Shown here one piece after another: positions 26,690-35,050 of a stretch of DNA of 64,000 bases. Origin of the DNA: Opitutus terrae PB90-1 (GTDB lineage: Bacteria > Verrucomicrobiota > Verrucomicrobiia > Opitutales > Opitutaceae); the NCBI RefSeq assembly GCF_000019965.1, contig NC_010571.1, forward strand, positions 1 to 64,000, in the 5' to 3' direction. The position numbers and the translations under genes are program-made. Position 1 is the stretch's first letter, and the number at the start of each line of letters is the position of its first letter. The notes beneath the pieces were generated by a model. The model ran no database searches, was not told the origin of the DNA, and worked only from the letters and a program-made list of their open reading frames with translations.

Positions 26690-26815
26690 CCTCCAACAGC
26701 GAACTCTGAACGTCGAACTTCGAACGCTCGAACGCGGTTCCCTCGGTCACGGCCCGATCTCCTATGTTGAACGTCCGATGTTCGACGTTCGATGTTCAGC
26801 GTTCGGTATTCCGTC
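26690..26815. repeat. Simple-sequence-like 'gaacgtcgaac' repeat cluster
   Basis: A tract of alternating GAAC/TCGAAC words (aactctgaacgtcgaacttc, then ttgaacgtccgatgttcgac) fills the gap between two convergent genes, with a partial inverted relationship between its halves. It resembles the CTC/AA-rich tracts inside hrpA at 11398 and 12177. Confidence 0.6.
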
Positions 26816-26816
26816 C

Positions 26817-27917
26817 TCACCCCAGCTTCACATACGGCTCGATCGGCCGGAAGCCTCCAGCGGTGCAGGCGACGTCGCGCTCGGCCGGATCGGCAAAAAG
26901 ATAAACGGCATAGCCGCCAAACCCGCCGCCGCAGTATTTCGCCGCGAGCGGTCGCGGGGTGCGGCCAGGCGCCTCGATGCCGGGGAGCGGTTGCATGCCT
27001 TCGGCGCGCTGGACCGCATACGACTGCCGCACAGCTTCCGCCAGCAGCGCAAGGTCGCCGCGCCACACCGCCTCGCGAGCGACGACGCTGGCGCGCGCGA
27101 TCGCCTCGTAGTCGCGGCGATTGTTGGCCAGATCCGGCGTCGCGTGTGGCCGACCGGTCCAATACAGCGCCATCCGGCCGCGCAGAAACGCACCCTCAAG
27201 CTTGATCTCGAGGCTCGGCCGCGGGCCGCTGCGCCAGACGCACAGCCCCGTCTCCGCCACGATTGCCGGATCCTGCCAGCCCACTCCGAGGCCCAGTTCC
27301 GACGCGATGCCATCCTGGCCGTTCAGCATCGCCCACGCGCCGCTTCCGCCCAGCCCGGCATTGCGCTCGTAGGGCCAGTCGCGCAACGACACCAGCGGCG
27401 AGATCGCGCAGTTCACGACGTAAGCGCCGTCTCGCGCATACCGCGGCACGTCCAGCCAGCCGCCGGCGAAATCCACGCGCAGCGGCGCCGCTTCGGGTGC
27501 GCGGATGAAGCGCACGATCTGCGTCGTCGAGACCGGCGAGAACTGCGGCGGCGTCTTCGGCAGCACCACGTAGCGCGCACCCACCTCGGCGCAGAGCGAC
27601 TTTTTCAACGGCGTGTATTTGTCGTCTTCCGTGACCGCCAGAATCTCCGGGCGCAGCTGCAGGAAGTCGTCTTTGAAATCCAGTCCCTCCTCCATCCCGC
27701 GTCCAACCACGACGGCGTCGACCATTTTGAGGCCCTCGAGCAGCGCACGCTTGTGGTCGTCCGGCAGCGAGCTGCGGCGCTGCTTGTGCCGCCACAGCAC
27801 CTCCGAGGAGGCGAACGAAACAGTCAGGTGATCGCCCAGCGCCCGGGCCTCGCGGAAGAACTGCAGGTGGCCGGCGTGCAGGATGTCGTAGCAGCCGGAA
27901 ACGAAGACGTGAATCAT
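26817..27917 (-). CDS. Fusion of a cytidylyltransferase domain and a GHMP kinase domain
   Basis: A 366-residue bifunctional candidate for nucleotide-sugar synthesis. Residues 1-140 form a cytidylyltransferase-type domain (FVSGCYDILHAGHLQFF with the HxGH motif at 14-17). Residues 145-366 form a GHMP kinase domain: PLRVDFAGGWLDVPRYA at the start, phosphate loop GLGGSGAWA (188-196) and the C-terminal KYCGGGFGGYAVYLF. GHMP relatives such as HddA phosphorylate heptose phosphates, and HldE combines a kinase with a similar transferase, although its kinase is of the ribokinase type. This fusion may be a functional counterpart; the sugar is unknown. ATG at 27917. Confidence 0.85.
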   Translation of the reverse strand: MIHVFVSGCYDILHAGHLQFFREARALGDHLTVSFASSEVLWRHKQRRSSLPDDHKRALLEGLKMVDAVVVGRGMEEGLDFKDDFLQLRPEILAVTEDDKYTPLKKSLCAEVGARYVVLPKTPPQFSPVSTTQIVRFIRAPEAAPLRVDFAGGWLDVPRYARDGAYVVNCAISPLVSLRDWPYERNAGLGGSGAWAMLNGQDGIASELGLGVGWQDPAIVAETGLCVWRSGPRPSLEIKLEGAFLRGRMALYWTGRPHATPDLANNRRDYEAIARASVVAREAVWRGDLALLAEAVRQSYAVQRAEGMQPLPGIEAPGRTPRPLAAKYCGGGFGGYAVYLFADPAERDVACTAGGFRPIEPYVKLG

Positions 27918-28020
27918 GGAGGCACCGCAACGAGGCCGCGCCGGGCTGGTTACGTCAATCCGTCTTATGCCGCGGCAACTCCGGCGGCACGATCAGCTTT
28001 GGGAAGACGCGAGGTGCTGC

Positions 28021-28114
28021 GGTGGCACGGGCATCCTTGCCCGTGTCGTGGCATGGGCGTCTCGCCCATGTTGGCGGCGCGGAGCGCCGTCCACGGGCAA
28101 GATGCCCGTGGCAC
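28021..28114. repeat. Family D palindromic repeats, two direct and one inverted
   Basis: GTGGCACGGGCATCCTTGCC, then GTGGCATGGGCGTCTCGCC, then the inverted CACGGGCAAGATGCCCGTGG (28092-28114). The gene-free stretch 27918-28308 also holds the 22-base palindrome-like GCTTTCCCAATTTTGGGAAG near 28143-28162 and no supported gene. Confidence 0.7.
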
Positions 28115-28308
28115 GTTCCCGCCCGCGCCAGCCCCGAGCCCGCTTTCCCAATTTTGGGAAGGCTTGATTCCACATCCGGACGAAGACCCTGTTGTCCGAC
28201 CGTTCATCCAAATTTCTTCCCTCTGATCCTCCGGCGTTTACATTGCTCCGAGACCCATGGCACAGCCGGTGCTAAAACCAACCGGTCCGACCTGACCTCC
28301 TCCTCACC

Positions 28309-28554
28309 ATGAAGCTCCAGTTGCTCTATGTGTTCGTGCTCGCAGCTCCGCTGCTGGTGCACCTGCTTTCCCGCGAGACGAAGGTCACGCGCGTCGACAC
28401 CGAGCCGGCCGCAGCGACTGCGGAAGCGCAGCCGACGCCCTCACGCCCCGCAGCCGCCAAGCCCGCCACGGCGCCGGCGGCGCAGCCCGTCGCGAAACCG
28501 GCGCCCGCCACGAAAACGCAGATTCCCGCCGCCCACGCTTTCACGTTCATGTAA
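28309..28554 (+). CDS. Small hypothetical exported or membrane-anchored protein
   Basis: An 81-residue protein with a hydrophobic N-terminus (MKLQLLYVFVLAAPLLVHLL) and an Ala/Pro/Thr-rich low-complexity remainder. It looks like an N-terminally anchored protein with an extended linker. It ends 20 bases before the LolD-like ATPase, so co-transcription is likely. The family is not recognised. Confidence 0.6.
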   Translation: MKLQLLYVFVLAAPLLVHLLSRETKVTRVDTEPAAATAEAQPTPSRPAAAKPATAPAAQPVAKPAPATKTQIPAAHAFTFM

Positions 28555-28574
28555 CCGGCCGCCCAGCTCCACCG

Positions 28575-29240
28575 ATGATCTCTCTTCGCAACGTCAATCG
28601 CGTCTATCCCCTCAAAGGCGGCCCGTTCTACGCCCTTCGCGACATCAACCTCGATATTCAGGAAGGCGATTTCCTTTCCATCATGGGCCCGTCGGGTTCG
28701 GGCAAGTCGACGCTGCTCCACATCCTCGGACTTCACGACAGCGCTTGGGACGGCGAGTATTACCTGCTCGGCGAACCCGTCCACAAGCTGGACAAGAAAA
28801 AGCGCTTTGACCTGCAGAAGAAACACATCGGGTTCGTGTTTCAGAGCTACCATCTCCTCGACGATCTCACCGTCTACGAAAACCTCGAGATCCCGCTGTC
28901 CTATCGCGACACGCCGAAGAAGGACCGCGACAGCATCGTCTGCGATGCGCTCGATCGCTTCCACATCGTCGGCAAGAAAGACCTGTATCCGAACCAGCTT
29001 TCCGGCGGACAACAGCAGCTCGTCGGCGTCGCCCGCGCGCTGGTCGCCAAGCCGGCGCTGATCCTCGCCGACGAGCCGACGGGCAATCTCCACTCCGACC
29101 AGGGCCGCGAAATCATGCAGCTGTTCAAGAAGCTCAACCAGGAGAACGGCGTCACCATCGTCCAGGTCACGCATTCGGTGGAAAACGCTTCCTACGGCAG
29201 CCGGGTCGTGCGGCTCGCCGACGGCATGATCGTGAAGTGA
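28575..29240 (+). CDS. LolD/MacB-type ABC transporter ATP-binding protein
   Basis: A 221-residue ATPase of the lipoprotein-release/MacB class: Walker [17 protein letters not shown]-loop [13 protein letters not shown], signature [15 protein letters not shown], Walker [12 protein letters not shown] and H-loop VTHS. These ATPases drive mechanotransmission across FtsX-like permeases. No permease is adjacent, but a small gene precedes it and a TolC-like gene follows 107 bases later. The ADOP permease at 24092 is a possible partner by class only. Confidence 0.93.
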   Translation: MISLRNVNRVYPLKGGPFYALRDINLDIQEGDFLSIMGPSGSGKSTLLHILGLHDSAWDGEYYLLGEPVHKLDKKKRFDLQKKHIGFVFQSYHLLDDLTVYENLEIPLSYRDTPKKDRDSIVCDALDRFHIVGKKDLYPNQLSGGQQQLVGVARALVAKPALILADEPTGNLHSDQGREIMQLFKKLNQENGVTIVQVTHSVENASYGSRVVRLADGMIVK

Positions 29241-29347
29241 CGCCACCGCCGCTCGCCTCCTCCACCTCCTTTGAATGACCGGGGATCCGGCGCCACGACG
29301 GCAGCCGCGATCCCGCCAGACCTTTTGCCTCCAACTCCTCCGTTCCA

Positions 29348-30808
29348 ATGACGTTTCGCCTCCGGCTCCTCCTGCCTCTTCTTGCTGTGCTGCTCGCCGC
29401 GACCGGTGCTCGCGCCGAGATCAAGCTCACGCTCGATGAGGCCATCCGGCTCGCGCTGGAGAAAAATCCACAGATCAAGGTGGACGCCTACGATCGCCCG
29501 ATCGCGCGCGCCGATTGGTTGGCCGAGCTTGGCCGCTTCGATCCGGCGCTGACCTTCCGCCGCAGCTATTCCGAGAGCAACACGCCGTCCTACGGACCCG
29601 CGACGTTGAGCGATCTTTACCAGAGCGACGAATACAGCCTCGGACTTGAAGGCACCACGCCCTGGGGCCTGAGCTACCGGATCGGCGGCACGGCCAGCAA
29701 CGAGCGCCGCGCAATCGATCCCGACGCGTTCGCCACGTTCGGCGGCATTCAGGTCACGCAGCCCTTGCTCCGCGGCTTCGGTTTTGGCGCGAATCTTCGC
29801 GGCGTGCGGATCGCGCGCGCCAACCGCGGGATCGCCGATTGGACGTTCCGCCAGAGCGCCATCGACACCGTCACCGCGGTGATCGGAGCCTACAGCGACG
29901 TGTCGTATGCGCAGAACCTCCTGCGGATCACCCGCCGCTCACGCGAATTGTCCTCCGGGCTGGTCGCGGAAAACGAGCGTCGGTTCAAGGTCGGCAGCAT
30001 GTCGGAGAACGACGTCGTCCAGGCTCGGGCCCGCAGCGCCGCGCGCGACCAGGCGATCCTTTACGCCGAGCAGGCCGTGCGCGACAGCGTGAACCGGCTC
30101 CGCCAGCTGATCGGCGAGACCGAGTTTCCCATCGAGCCGGAGAACATCGTCGTCGAGCCGCCGGAGATCGTCGACGAACCCACCATCTCGCTGCAGGAGG
30201 ACCTGAAGATCGCGTTCGAAAAGCGGCCCGACTATCAGGCGGCGCGGCTCGGGGTGGACATTTACCGCGTCAATCACGTCTACGCGCGCAACCAGTTGCT
30301 GCCGCAGCTGGATTTCGTGGGCAGCTACGGTTACCGCGGATTGGATACCGACTTTGGTGTCAGCCGTCGGATGGTGCGCGATCGGGAAAATCGCGCCTAC
30401 TCGGCCGGCGTCGTGGTCAGCGTGCCGCTCACGTTCACCGAAGGCCGCGGGCGATTGCGCTCGGCCCGGCTGAAGCTGCGGCAGAGCGAAGCCGATCTCG
30501 ATCGGCTCGAACAGGACATCGCCGTCTCGGTCGCCAGCGCGGCCGGCCAGATCGACACGGCGCGCCGTCGCGTCGCCGCCAATCGCGCCGCGTACGAGCT
30601 CGCGAAGCAGGCGCTCGACGACGAGCTGAAGAAGCTCCGCGCCGGCACCAGCAGCACGTTCTTCGTGCTCAATATCCAGGAGCAACTCGCCGCGGTGGAG
30701 AGCAATCTCTACCAGTCGCTCGCCGATCAGCGCCGGGCACACGCGAACTACGATCGCGCGATTGGCCGCACGCTCGACGTGCACCACGTCACGCTCGCGA
30801 AGGAATAA
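29348..30808 (+). CDS. TolC-family outer-membrane efflux protein
   Basis: A 486-residue protein with a signal peptide (FRLRLLLPLLAVLLAATGARA) and two outer-membrane-efflux repeats. It begins with the typical IKLTLDEAIRLALEKNPQIK, and the second half has the long helical pattern of the TolC barrel (SARLKLRQSEADLDRLEQDI, ELAKQALDDELKKLRAGTSS). It would form the outer-membrane duct for an ABC or RND exporter. Downstream lies a repeat-filled 327-base region. No periplasmic adaptor gene is nearby. Confidence 0.9.
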   Translation: MTFRLRLLLPLLAVLLAATGARAEIKLTLDEAIRLALEKNPQIKVDAYDRPIARADWLAELGRFDPALTFRRSYSESNTPSYGPATLSDLYQSDEYSLGLEGTTPWGLSYRIGGTASNERRAIDPDAFATFGGIQVTQPLLRGFGFGANLRGVRIARANRGIADWTFRQSAIDTVTAVIGAYSDVSYAQNLLRITRRSRELSSGLVAENERRFKVGSMSENDVVQARARSAARDQAILYAEQAVRDSVNRLRQLIGETEFPIEPENIVVEPPEIVDEPTISLQEDLKIAFEKRPDYQAARLGVDIYRVNHVYARNQLLPQLDFVGSYGYRGLDTDFGVSRRMVRDRENRAYSAGVVVSVPLTFTEGRGRLRSARLKLRQSEADLDRLEQDIAVSVASAAGQIDTARRRVAANRAAYELAKQALDDELKKLRAGTSSTFFVLNIQEQLAAVESNLYQSLADQRRAHANYDRAIGRTLDVHHVTLAKE

Positions 30809-30841
30809 CTCACCGGCACTCTCGCGGAGGACGGCGAAAAA

Positions 30842-30973
30842 GGTGCAGCGCGTTGCCCTCAACGCGCTTTGTGGCGGAAGCGGTTGGGCCTGCGCCGAAC
30901 GTGCTGAGGCTCCGCGCCGCCGGGGCGCGGTCTTGCTGCGCCCCACTGCGGCCGAGGACGGCCGCGCTCTCAC
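30842..30973. repeat. Family F and inverted family E palindromic repeats
   Basis: GGTGCAGCGCGTTGCCCTC with an AACGCGCTTT arm (30842-30872) is a family F unit, related to 60429. GCGGCCGAGGACGGCCGCG (from 30948) is an inverted family E unit. The 327-base gap 30809-31135 contains these repeats and no supported gene. Confidence 0.6.
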
Positions 30974-31135
30974 GCAAGCGTGCTCGGCGGCCACCCCCCG
31001 GATCGTCGGTGCGACGCCGTCGCATCAGGAATCAATCGGTATACCTTGCCACCGACCGGACTGAACGCGTTCGCCGCTTGAGCCGATCGCGAAACCGTCC
31101 AGCATCCGATCCCGCGACGAACCCGCCCTACCCCG

Positions 31136-32140
31136 ATGCGCCGTTTCCCCTTCATCCGTGTGATCGCGTGCGCGATCCTGTTGACCAGTTGGCTCAGCCC
31201 CGTCTTCGCCGCTCCGCCAGCGGGCGCGAAGTTGCCGATCCCGGTCGTATTCCACACCGATATCGGCACCGACATTGACGACACCTGGGCCCTCGCCCAG
31301 CTGCTGCGCTCGCCCGAGCTCGACTTGAAGCTCGTGCTCGTCGACACGAACGACACGCGTTATCGCGCGAAAGTCGCCGCGCGGTTGCTCGAGATCGCCG
31401 GTCGCACGGACGTGCCGATCGGCCTCGGCGTGGCGAGCCCCATGCGCGAGCAGGAGCAGAACCAGCTGCCATGGGTGCGTGACTACGATCTCACGGCCTA
31501 TCGCGGCCGCGTACTCGACGACGGCGTGGGCGCACTGATCGAGCTCGTGATGAACTCGCCGGAGCCGGTGAGCGTTGTCTCGGTGGGCGCGGTGCCGGCA
31601 CTCGCTCGCGCCATTGAGCGTGAGCCGAAACTTGCGTCGCGCGCGCGGTTCGTCGGCATGCACGGCAGCGTCGACATCGGCTACGGCGGCGGCCCCGTGG
31701 TGGCCGAGGCCAACGTGAAGGTGGATCCGGCGGCGCTGCGGGCCGTGCTCGCGGCCCCGTGGCAGGACGTGCTGCTGACGCCGCTCGACACGTGCGGCAA
31801 CGTCGATCTCGACGGCGCCAACTACCACGCGGTCTGGTGCGCCACCGCGGATCCCCTCCTCCGCGCCGTGATCGAAGGCTACTGCGTGTTCGCGCCGCGC
31901 GTGACGTGGATGAAGTGCGACTTCTTCACCCAGCGGTCGACCACGCTCTTCGACTGCGTGGCGGTGTACCTCGCCTACTCCGAGGATTTGGTCGAAACCG
32001 AAACCGTGCGGATCAAGGTCACGGACGACGGCTTCACCGTACGCGATCCGGCCGGCCCGAGCGCGCGCGTCGCGCTGCGTTGGAAGGACCACGCCGGGTT
32101 CGAGTCACATCTCGCCCACCGGCTGTTGCAGCAACGGTGA
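31136..32140 (+). CDS. Exported inosine-uridine-preferring nucleoside hydrolase-like protein
   Basis: A 334-residue protein with a signal peptide (FIRVIACAILLTSWLSPVFA). The calcium-binding signature is FHTDIGTDIDDTWAL (Asp42, Asp46, Asp48, Asp49), longer than the common DTDPGIDD by two residues but like other bacterial members. EANVKVDPAALRAVL and GMHGSVDIGYGG match further parts of the fold. Expected reaction is hydrolysis of ribonucleosides to base and ribose, here outside the cytoplasm, consistent with nutrient scavenging. Start ATG at 31136. Confidence 0.9.
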   Translation: MRRFPFIRVIACAILLTSWLSPVFAAPPAGAKLPIPVVFHTDIGTDIDDTWALAQLLRSPELDLKLVLVDTNDTRYRAKVAARLLEIAGRTDVPIGLGVASPMREQEQNQLPWVRDYDLTAYRGRVLDDGVGALIELVMNSPEPVSVVSVGAVPALARAIEREPKLASRARFVGMHGSVDIGYGGGPVVAEANVKVDPAALRAVLAAPWQDVLLTPLDTCGNVDLDGANYHAVWCATADPLLRAVIEGYCVFAPRVTWMKCDFFTQRSTTLFDCVAVYLAYSEDLVETETVRIKVTDDGFTVRDPAGPSARVALRWKDHAGFESHLAHRLLQQR

Positions 32141-32149
32141 ACCCAACAG

Positions 32150-32312
32150 CCACCTCAACGAGGTGGCCTACATCACGCCGTCCATCAGCTGGTCGTTGTT
32201 GTAGGCCAGGCCGGTGGCCTGGCGGGGATGCCCCCTGCCATCTCGGACGCGCTCAGATGGGAGCATTCGCTGGTCGCGAGGCATTTTGGAGCCGCGGCGC
32301 CCTCGCCGCGGC
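32150..32312. repeat. Mixed palindromic repeats between genes
   Basis: A CCACCTCAACGAGGTGGCC hairpin (from 32152), a GTAGGCCAGGCCGGTGGCC hairpin (near 32200) and a family C unit TGGAGCCGCGGCGCCC (32287-32312) lie in the gap before tRNA-Leu. Confidence 0.6.
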
Positions 32313-32412
32313 AGATCCGATCGCGCCCTCAGCCGGCTGAGTCGCACGGGCGCATCATTCGGAATTTTCCGTTTACATCGCGAAGGCCGCTCGTAGGTTG
32401 GCCGCTCCTGTC

Positions 32413-32497
32413 GCCCGGGTGGCGGAATTGGCAGACGCAGTAGACTCAAAATCTACCGCCGCAAGGCTTGCGGGTTCGACCCCCGCCCCGGGCACCA
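32413..32497 (+). tRNA. tRNA-Leu(CAA)
   Basis: An 85-base type II tRNA. Acceptor GCCCGGG pairs with CCCGGGC, the D-arm reads GGCGGAATTGGCAGACGC, and the anticodon stem GTAGA/TCTAC encloses CTCAAAA (anticodon CAA). A long variable arm (CGCCGCAAGGCTTGCG region) and GGTTCGAC T-loop follow. Discriminator A and CCA are encoded. It is immediately followed by a repeat tail starting at 32498. Confidence 0.96.
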
Positions 32498-32725
32498 TCC
32501 TTCGCTCCTACGGAGCTACGGATGGCAGGCCATCCGTCCGACAGCGATGGCTTTTCGTGGCCGACTAACCGTCCGAGAGCGAAGGATGCCCTCCGTAGGC
32601 TCGGCGGAGGAGGGCCGCACGAGCGACCTGTGGAATAGCGCGCGAAAAAGGCGCGCAAGTCCTAAACGAACCGAGCGCATCATGATCCAGCTTTTGCGCT
32701 TTTTGCGCGTCTTTGCGGCTATAAC
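32498..32725. repeat. Repeat tail after tRNA-Leu
   Basis: Contains ATCCTTCGCTCCTACGGAGC, inverted GAGCGAAGGAT (about 32578), GGATGGCAGGCCATCC, and at 32691-32722 a TTTTGCGCTTTTTGCGCGTC tract with an inverted GAAAAAGGCGCGCAAG partner near 32644. The 'ttgcgctctttgcgg' and 'ggatggcaggccatcc' words belong to widely scattered repeat types by recollection. No gene is supported here. Confidence 0.6.
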
Positions 32726-32741
32726 TTTCCGTGCTCCGGGC

Positions 32742-34388
32742 TCACCGCTGCTGGCGAATCGCCTCGACGTTCGCTGGGGTCACCGGCGTCCCACGGTTGC
32801 CGAAGACCTCGCGCACATACGAAAGCAGATCCGCCACCTGCTGGTTGCCCAGTACCGCGAAGGACGGCATCACGTTGCCATATTTCGGCCGGTCCGGCGG
32901 CAGCACTTCCGCCGGCCCGTGCAGCACGACCGCGATCAGCTGCTCGGGATTGCCACTGACCACCTTGCTGCCGGCCAGTGGCGGCTGCTGCGCCCCCGCG
33001 CCCGAGCCATCAGGCATGTGACAGGACGCGCACAGCTGTTCGTAGAGCTGCCGGCCCCCCGCGTTCGCCGACGCCGGCGCCGGTTTCACCGCGCCCGCCG
33101 CGACCGTGGCCGCCGGTGCAGCCGTCCCCGCCTGCTCGCCAACATACATGATCCGCCAGATCCGACCGCGATCAGTCTCGCTGATGTAGAGTGAACCGTC
33201 CGGTCCAACCGCCACGCCGCCCATCCGGAACCGCTGCGGGCCCGCGTTGGCTGCAAACACTTCATACGATCCCAGCGGCGCACCTTTCGCGTCGAACGGC
33301 ACGAAGCAAACGTTGAACCCGTCCTGCGGCAGCGGCGCGCGATTCCACGAGCCGTGAAACGCCACGAACGCCCCGCCGCGATAGCGCTCGGGAAACTGCG
33401 TGCCGGTGTAGAACTGCATCTGCAGCGGCGCCCAGTGCGCCGGAAACGCGATCAGCGGCTCGTCGTATTTTCCCACCTCCGCGCGCTTGCGCCCGTCGCC
33501 GCCGAACTCCGGATTGATCATCCGCGCCTTCTTGTAGGGGTCCCAATACGTGAATGGCCAGCCGAGGTTCACGCCTTCCTTCAACCGGTGCATCTCCTCG
33601 GCCACGCGCTCCGCGTTGTCGAGTGTGTCGTAGTAATCCGGCGCCACCGTGTTCAGTCCGTCGCGGCCCATCATGACCATGAAAAACTCCTTGGCCACCG
33701 GCTGCCACGCGATCGCCAGCGAATGCCGGTGGCCGGTCGAGAAATGAAATCCGTCGGACTGCTTCTGGTTCTGTTTCTCCGGATCGAACCGCCAGAATCC
33801 GCCGTGCGTCTTCAGATATTCAGTTGGATCCTTGCCCTTTGCACCGAGCTGCCGGTCGCCATCGCTGTAGACGTTGTGCGGCGAACCCGTTTCGACCAGC
33901 AGCCGGCCCTGGCTGTCGAACGCGAAGGCCTTCGACGTATGCGAGAATTCGTTCGGCAGTCCGCTCACGATCAGCTGCGGCTCGCCTGTCGGCACGAGTT
34001 GTCCGGGCTCAAGTTTGTAGCGATAGACTGCGCTGTCGGTCGAGTGGTAGAGCCAACCGTCGTGCACCGCGATGCCCGTGCCTCCGCCGGAGCCGAACTC
34101 CTGCTTCTGCTCGAAGCGTCCGTCGCCGTCGGCATCGCGCAGCGCGAGGATGCCGCCGCGCGAGGTCTTCGCATAGACGGCGCCTTCCGGCGTCACCGCC
34201 AGGAACCGCAGCGCATCGCCAGCGTTGCCGGTGCCGCGGCCGGCCATGAGATCATCCGCGACGATCAACCCACGAAAGCCGGACGGGAGCGTGAGTCCGC
34301 CGTTGTCGGCGTCGGGATTGGGCATGCTGGCGGCGTGCGCCGCGACCGAAAGAAGGGAGAGCGCGAGTCCGTAACGAAAATGTTGCAT
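32742..34388 (-). CDS. Sorbosone dehydrogenase-like protein with C-terminal cytochrome c domain
   Basis: A 548-residue exported quinoprotein-like dehydrogenase. The signal peptide is MQHFRYGLALSLLSVAAHAA. A six-bladed propeller region of the PQQ glucose/sorbosone dehydrogenase type includes LTLPSGFRGLIVADDLMAG, NLGWPFTYWDPYKKARM and FHGSWNRAPLPQDGF. A class I cytochrome c domain follows, with heme motif CASCH near residue 450 and a likely distal Met in NVMPSF. It probably oxidises a sugar or aldose and passes electrons through the attached heme to the respiratory chain. ATG at 34388; divergent from the small gene at 34576. Confidence 0.9.
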   Translation of the reverse strand: MQHFRYGLALSLLSVAAHAASMPNPDADNGGLTLPSGFRGLIVADDLMAGRGTGNAGDALRFLAVTPEGAVYAKTSRGGILALRDADGDGRFEQKQEFGSGGGTGIAVHDGWLYHSTDSAVYRYKLEPGQLVPTGEPQLIVSGLPNEFSHTSKAFAFDSQGRLLVETGSPHNVYSDGDRQLGAKGKDPTEYLKTHGGFWRFDPEKQNQKQSDGFHFSTGHRHSLAIAWQPVAKEFFMVMMGRDGLNTVAPDYYDTLDNAERVAEEMHRLKEGVNLGWPFTYWDPYKKARMINPEFGGDGRKRAEVGKYDEPLIAFPAHWAPLQMQFYTGTQFPERYRGGAFVAFHGSWNRAPLPQDGFNVCFVPFDAKGAPLGSYEVFAANAGPQRFRMGGVAVGPDGSLYISETDRGRIWRIMYVGEQAGTAAPAATVAAGAVKPAPASANAGGRQLYEQLCASCHMPDGSGAGAQQPPLAGSKVVSGNPEQLIAVVLHGPAEVLPPDRPKYGNVMPSFAVLGNQQVADLLSYVREVFGNRGTPVTPANVEAIRQQR

Positions 34389-34575
34389 AGGGAAATTGCG
34401 AAGGGGCGGACGCACCATGAGCGGCTGCGTCGGTTTCGCAAACTGGCGCAGCCTCGGCGGAAAAGATGCAGCGTCGCCGCGTCATACGGCCCGGCGCGCA
34501 GCGGCACGGGCAGGCCCGCGGGCGCGAACCGCGGCCGGACCATTGCGGATCGTACCGCGCCGTTTAGGCTGAAGC

Positions 34576-34893
34576 ATGGAACCGCTTACCGTCACCCGTC
34601 GCGCCGGCCGGATCGTACTCGAAATCGACGAGAACCGTTTTCTCGCCGACGCGCTCAGCAATCCGGAGAACCACCTTTCGCTCGCTGACCGGCAGGCGTT
34701 TTTTGATTTCGTGGCGAAGCACCTTTTCACGCTCACGCACGATGTGGACGAAAACGGCGCGCACCCGAGCTGGTGGCTGCGGCTCTCGCAGGCGCTGGCC
34801 AACGCCGCCGCGTCCGCACGTCAGGGCATCAATCGCGCCGAGGCGGTCGCGCCCACCTGCGGTTGCGATCCCGAAGAACACGACGGCGGGTGA
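34576..34893 (+). CDS. Hypothetical protein
   Basis: A 105-residue protein with no recognised domain. It contains a beta-rich start (MEPLTVTRRAGRIVLEIDEN), a helical middle (LSLADRQAFFDFVAKHLFTL) and a Cys pair near the end (VAPTCGCDPEEH). No signal peptide. It is flanked by a divergent dehydrogenase gene and by repeats. The codon-like composition supports a real gene, but the function is unknown. Confidence 0.65.
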   Translation: MEPLTVTRRAGRIVLEIDENRFLADALSNPENHLSLADRQAFFDFVAKHLFTLTHDVDENGAHPSWWLRLSQALANAAASARQGINRAEAVAPTCGCDPEEHDGG

Positions 34894-34905
34894 AACGCCA
34901 ACTCC

Positions 34906-35032
34906 GTAGGGCCGCCGTTCACCGGCGGCCGTGGAGCCGCGACGTTCTCGTCGCGGCCCAAGACGCTCTCGTGACCGCCGTCCATGTGGCCGGGCTCGTC
35001 GAGCCCGGCACCGCGGTCAGCGACCGCGGTTA
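34906..35032. repeat. Tandem family A, C and related palindromes
   Basis: GTAGGGCCGCCGTTCACCGG (34906-34930) abuts GTGGAGCCGCGACGTTCTCG (34931-34959), followed by GTGGCCGGGCTCGTCGAGCC and CCGCGGTCAGCGACCGCGG (34986-35032). The exact abutment of A and C units suggests targeting or composite mobility. Confidence 0.7.
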
Positions 35033-35050
35033 CATCCCAACCCAGGGAGC

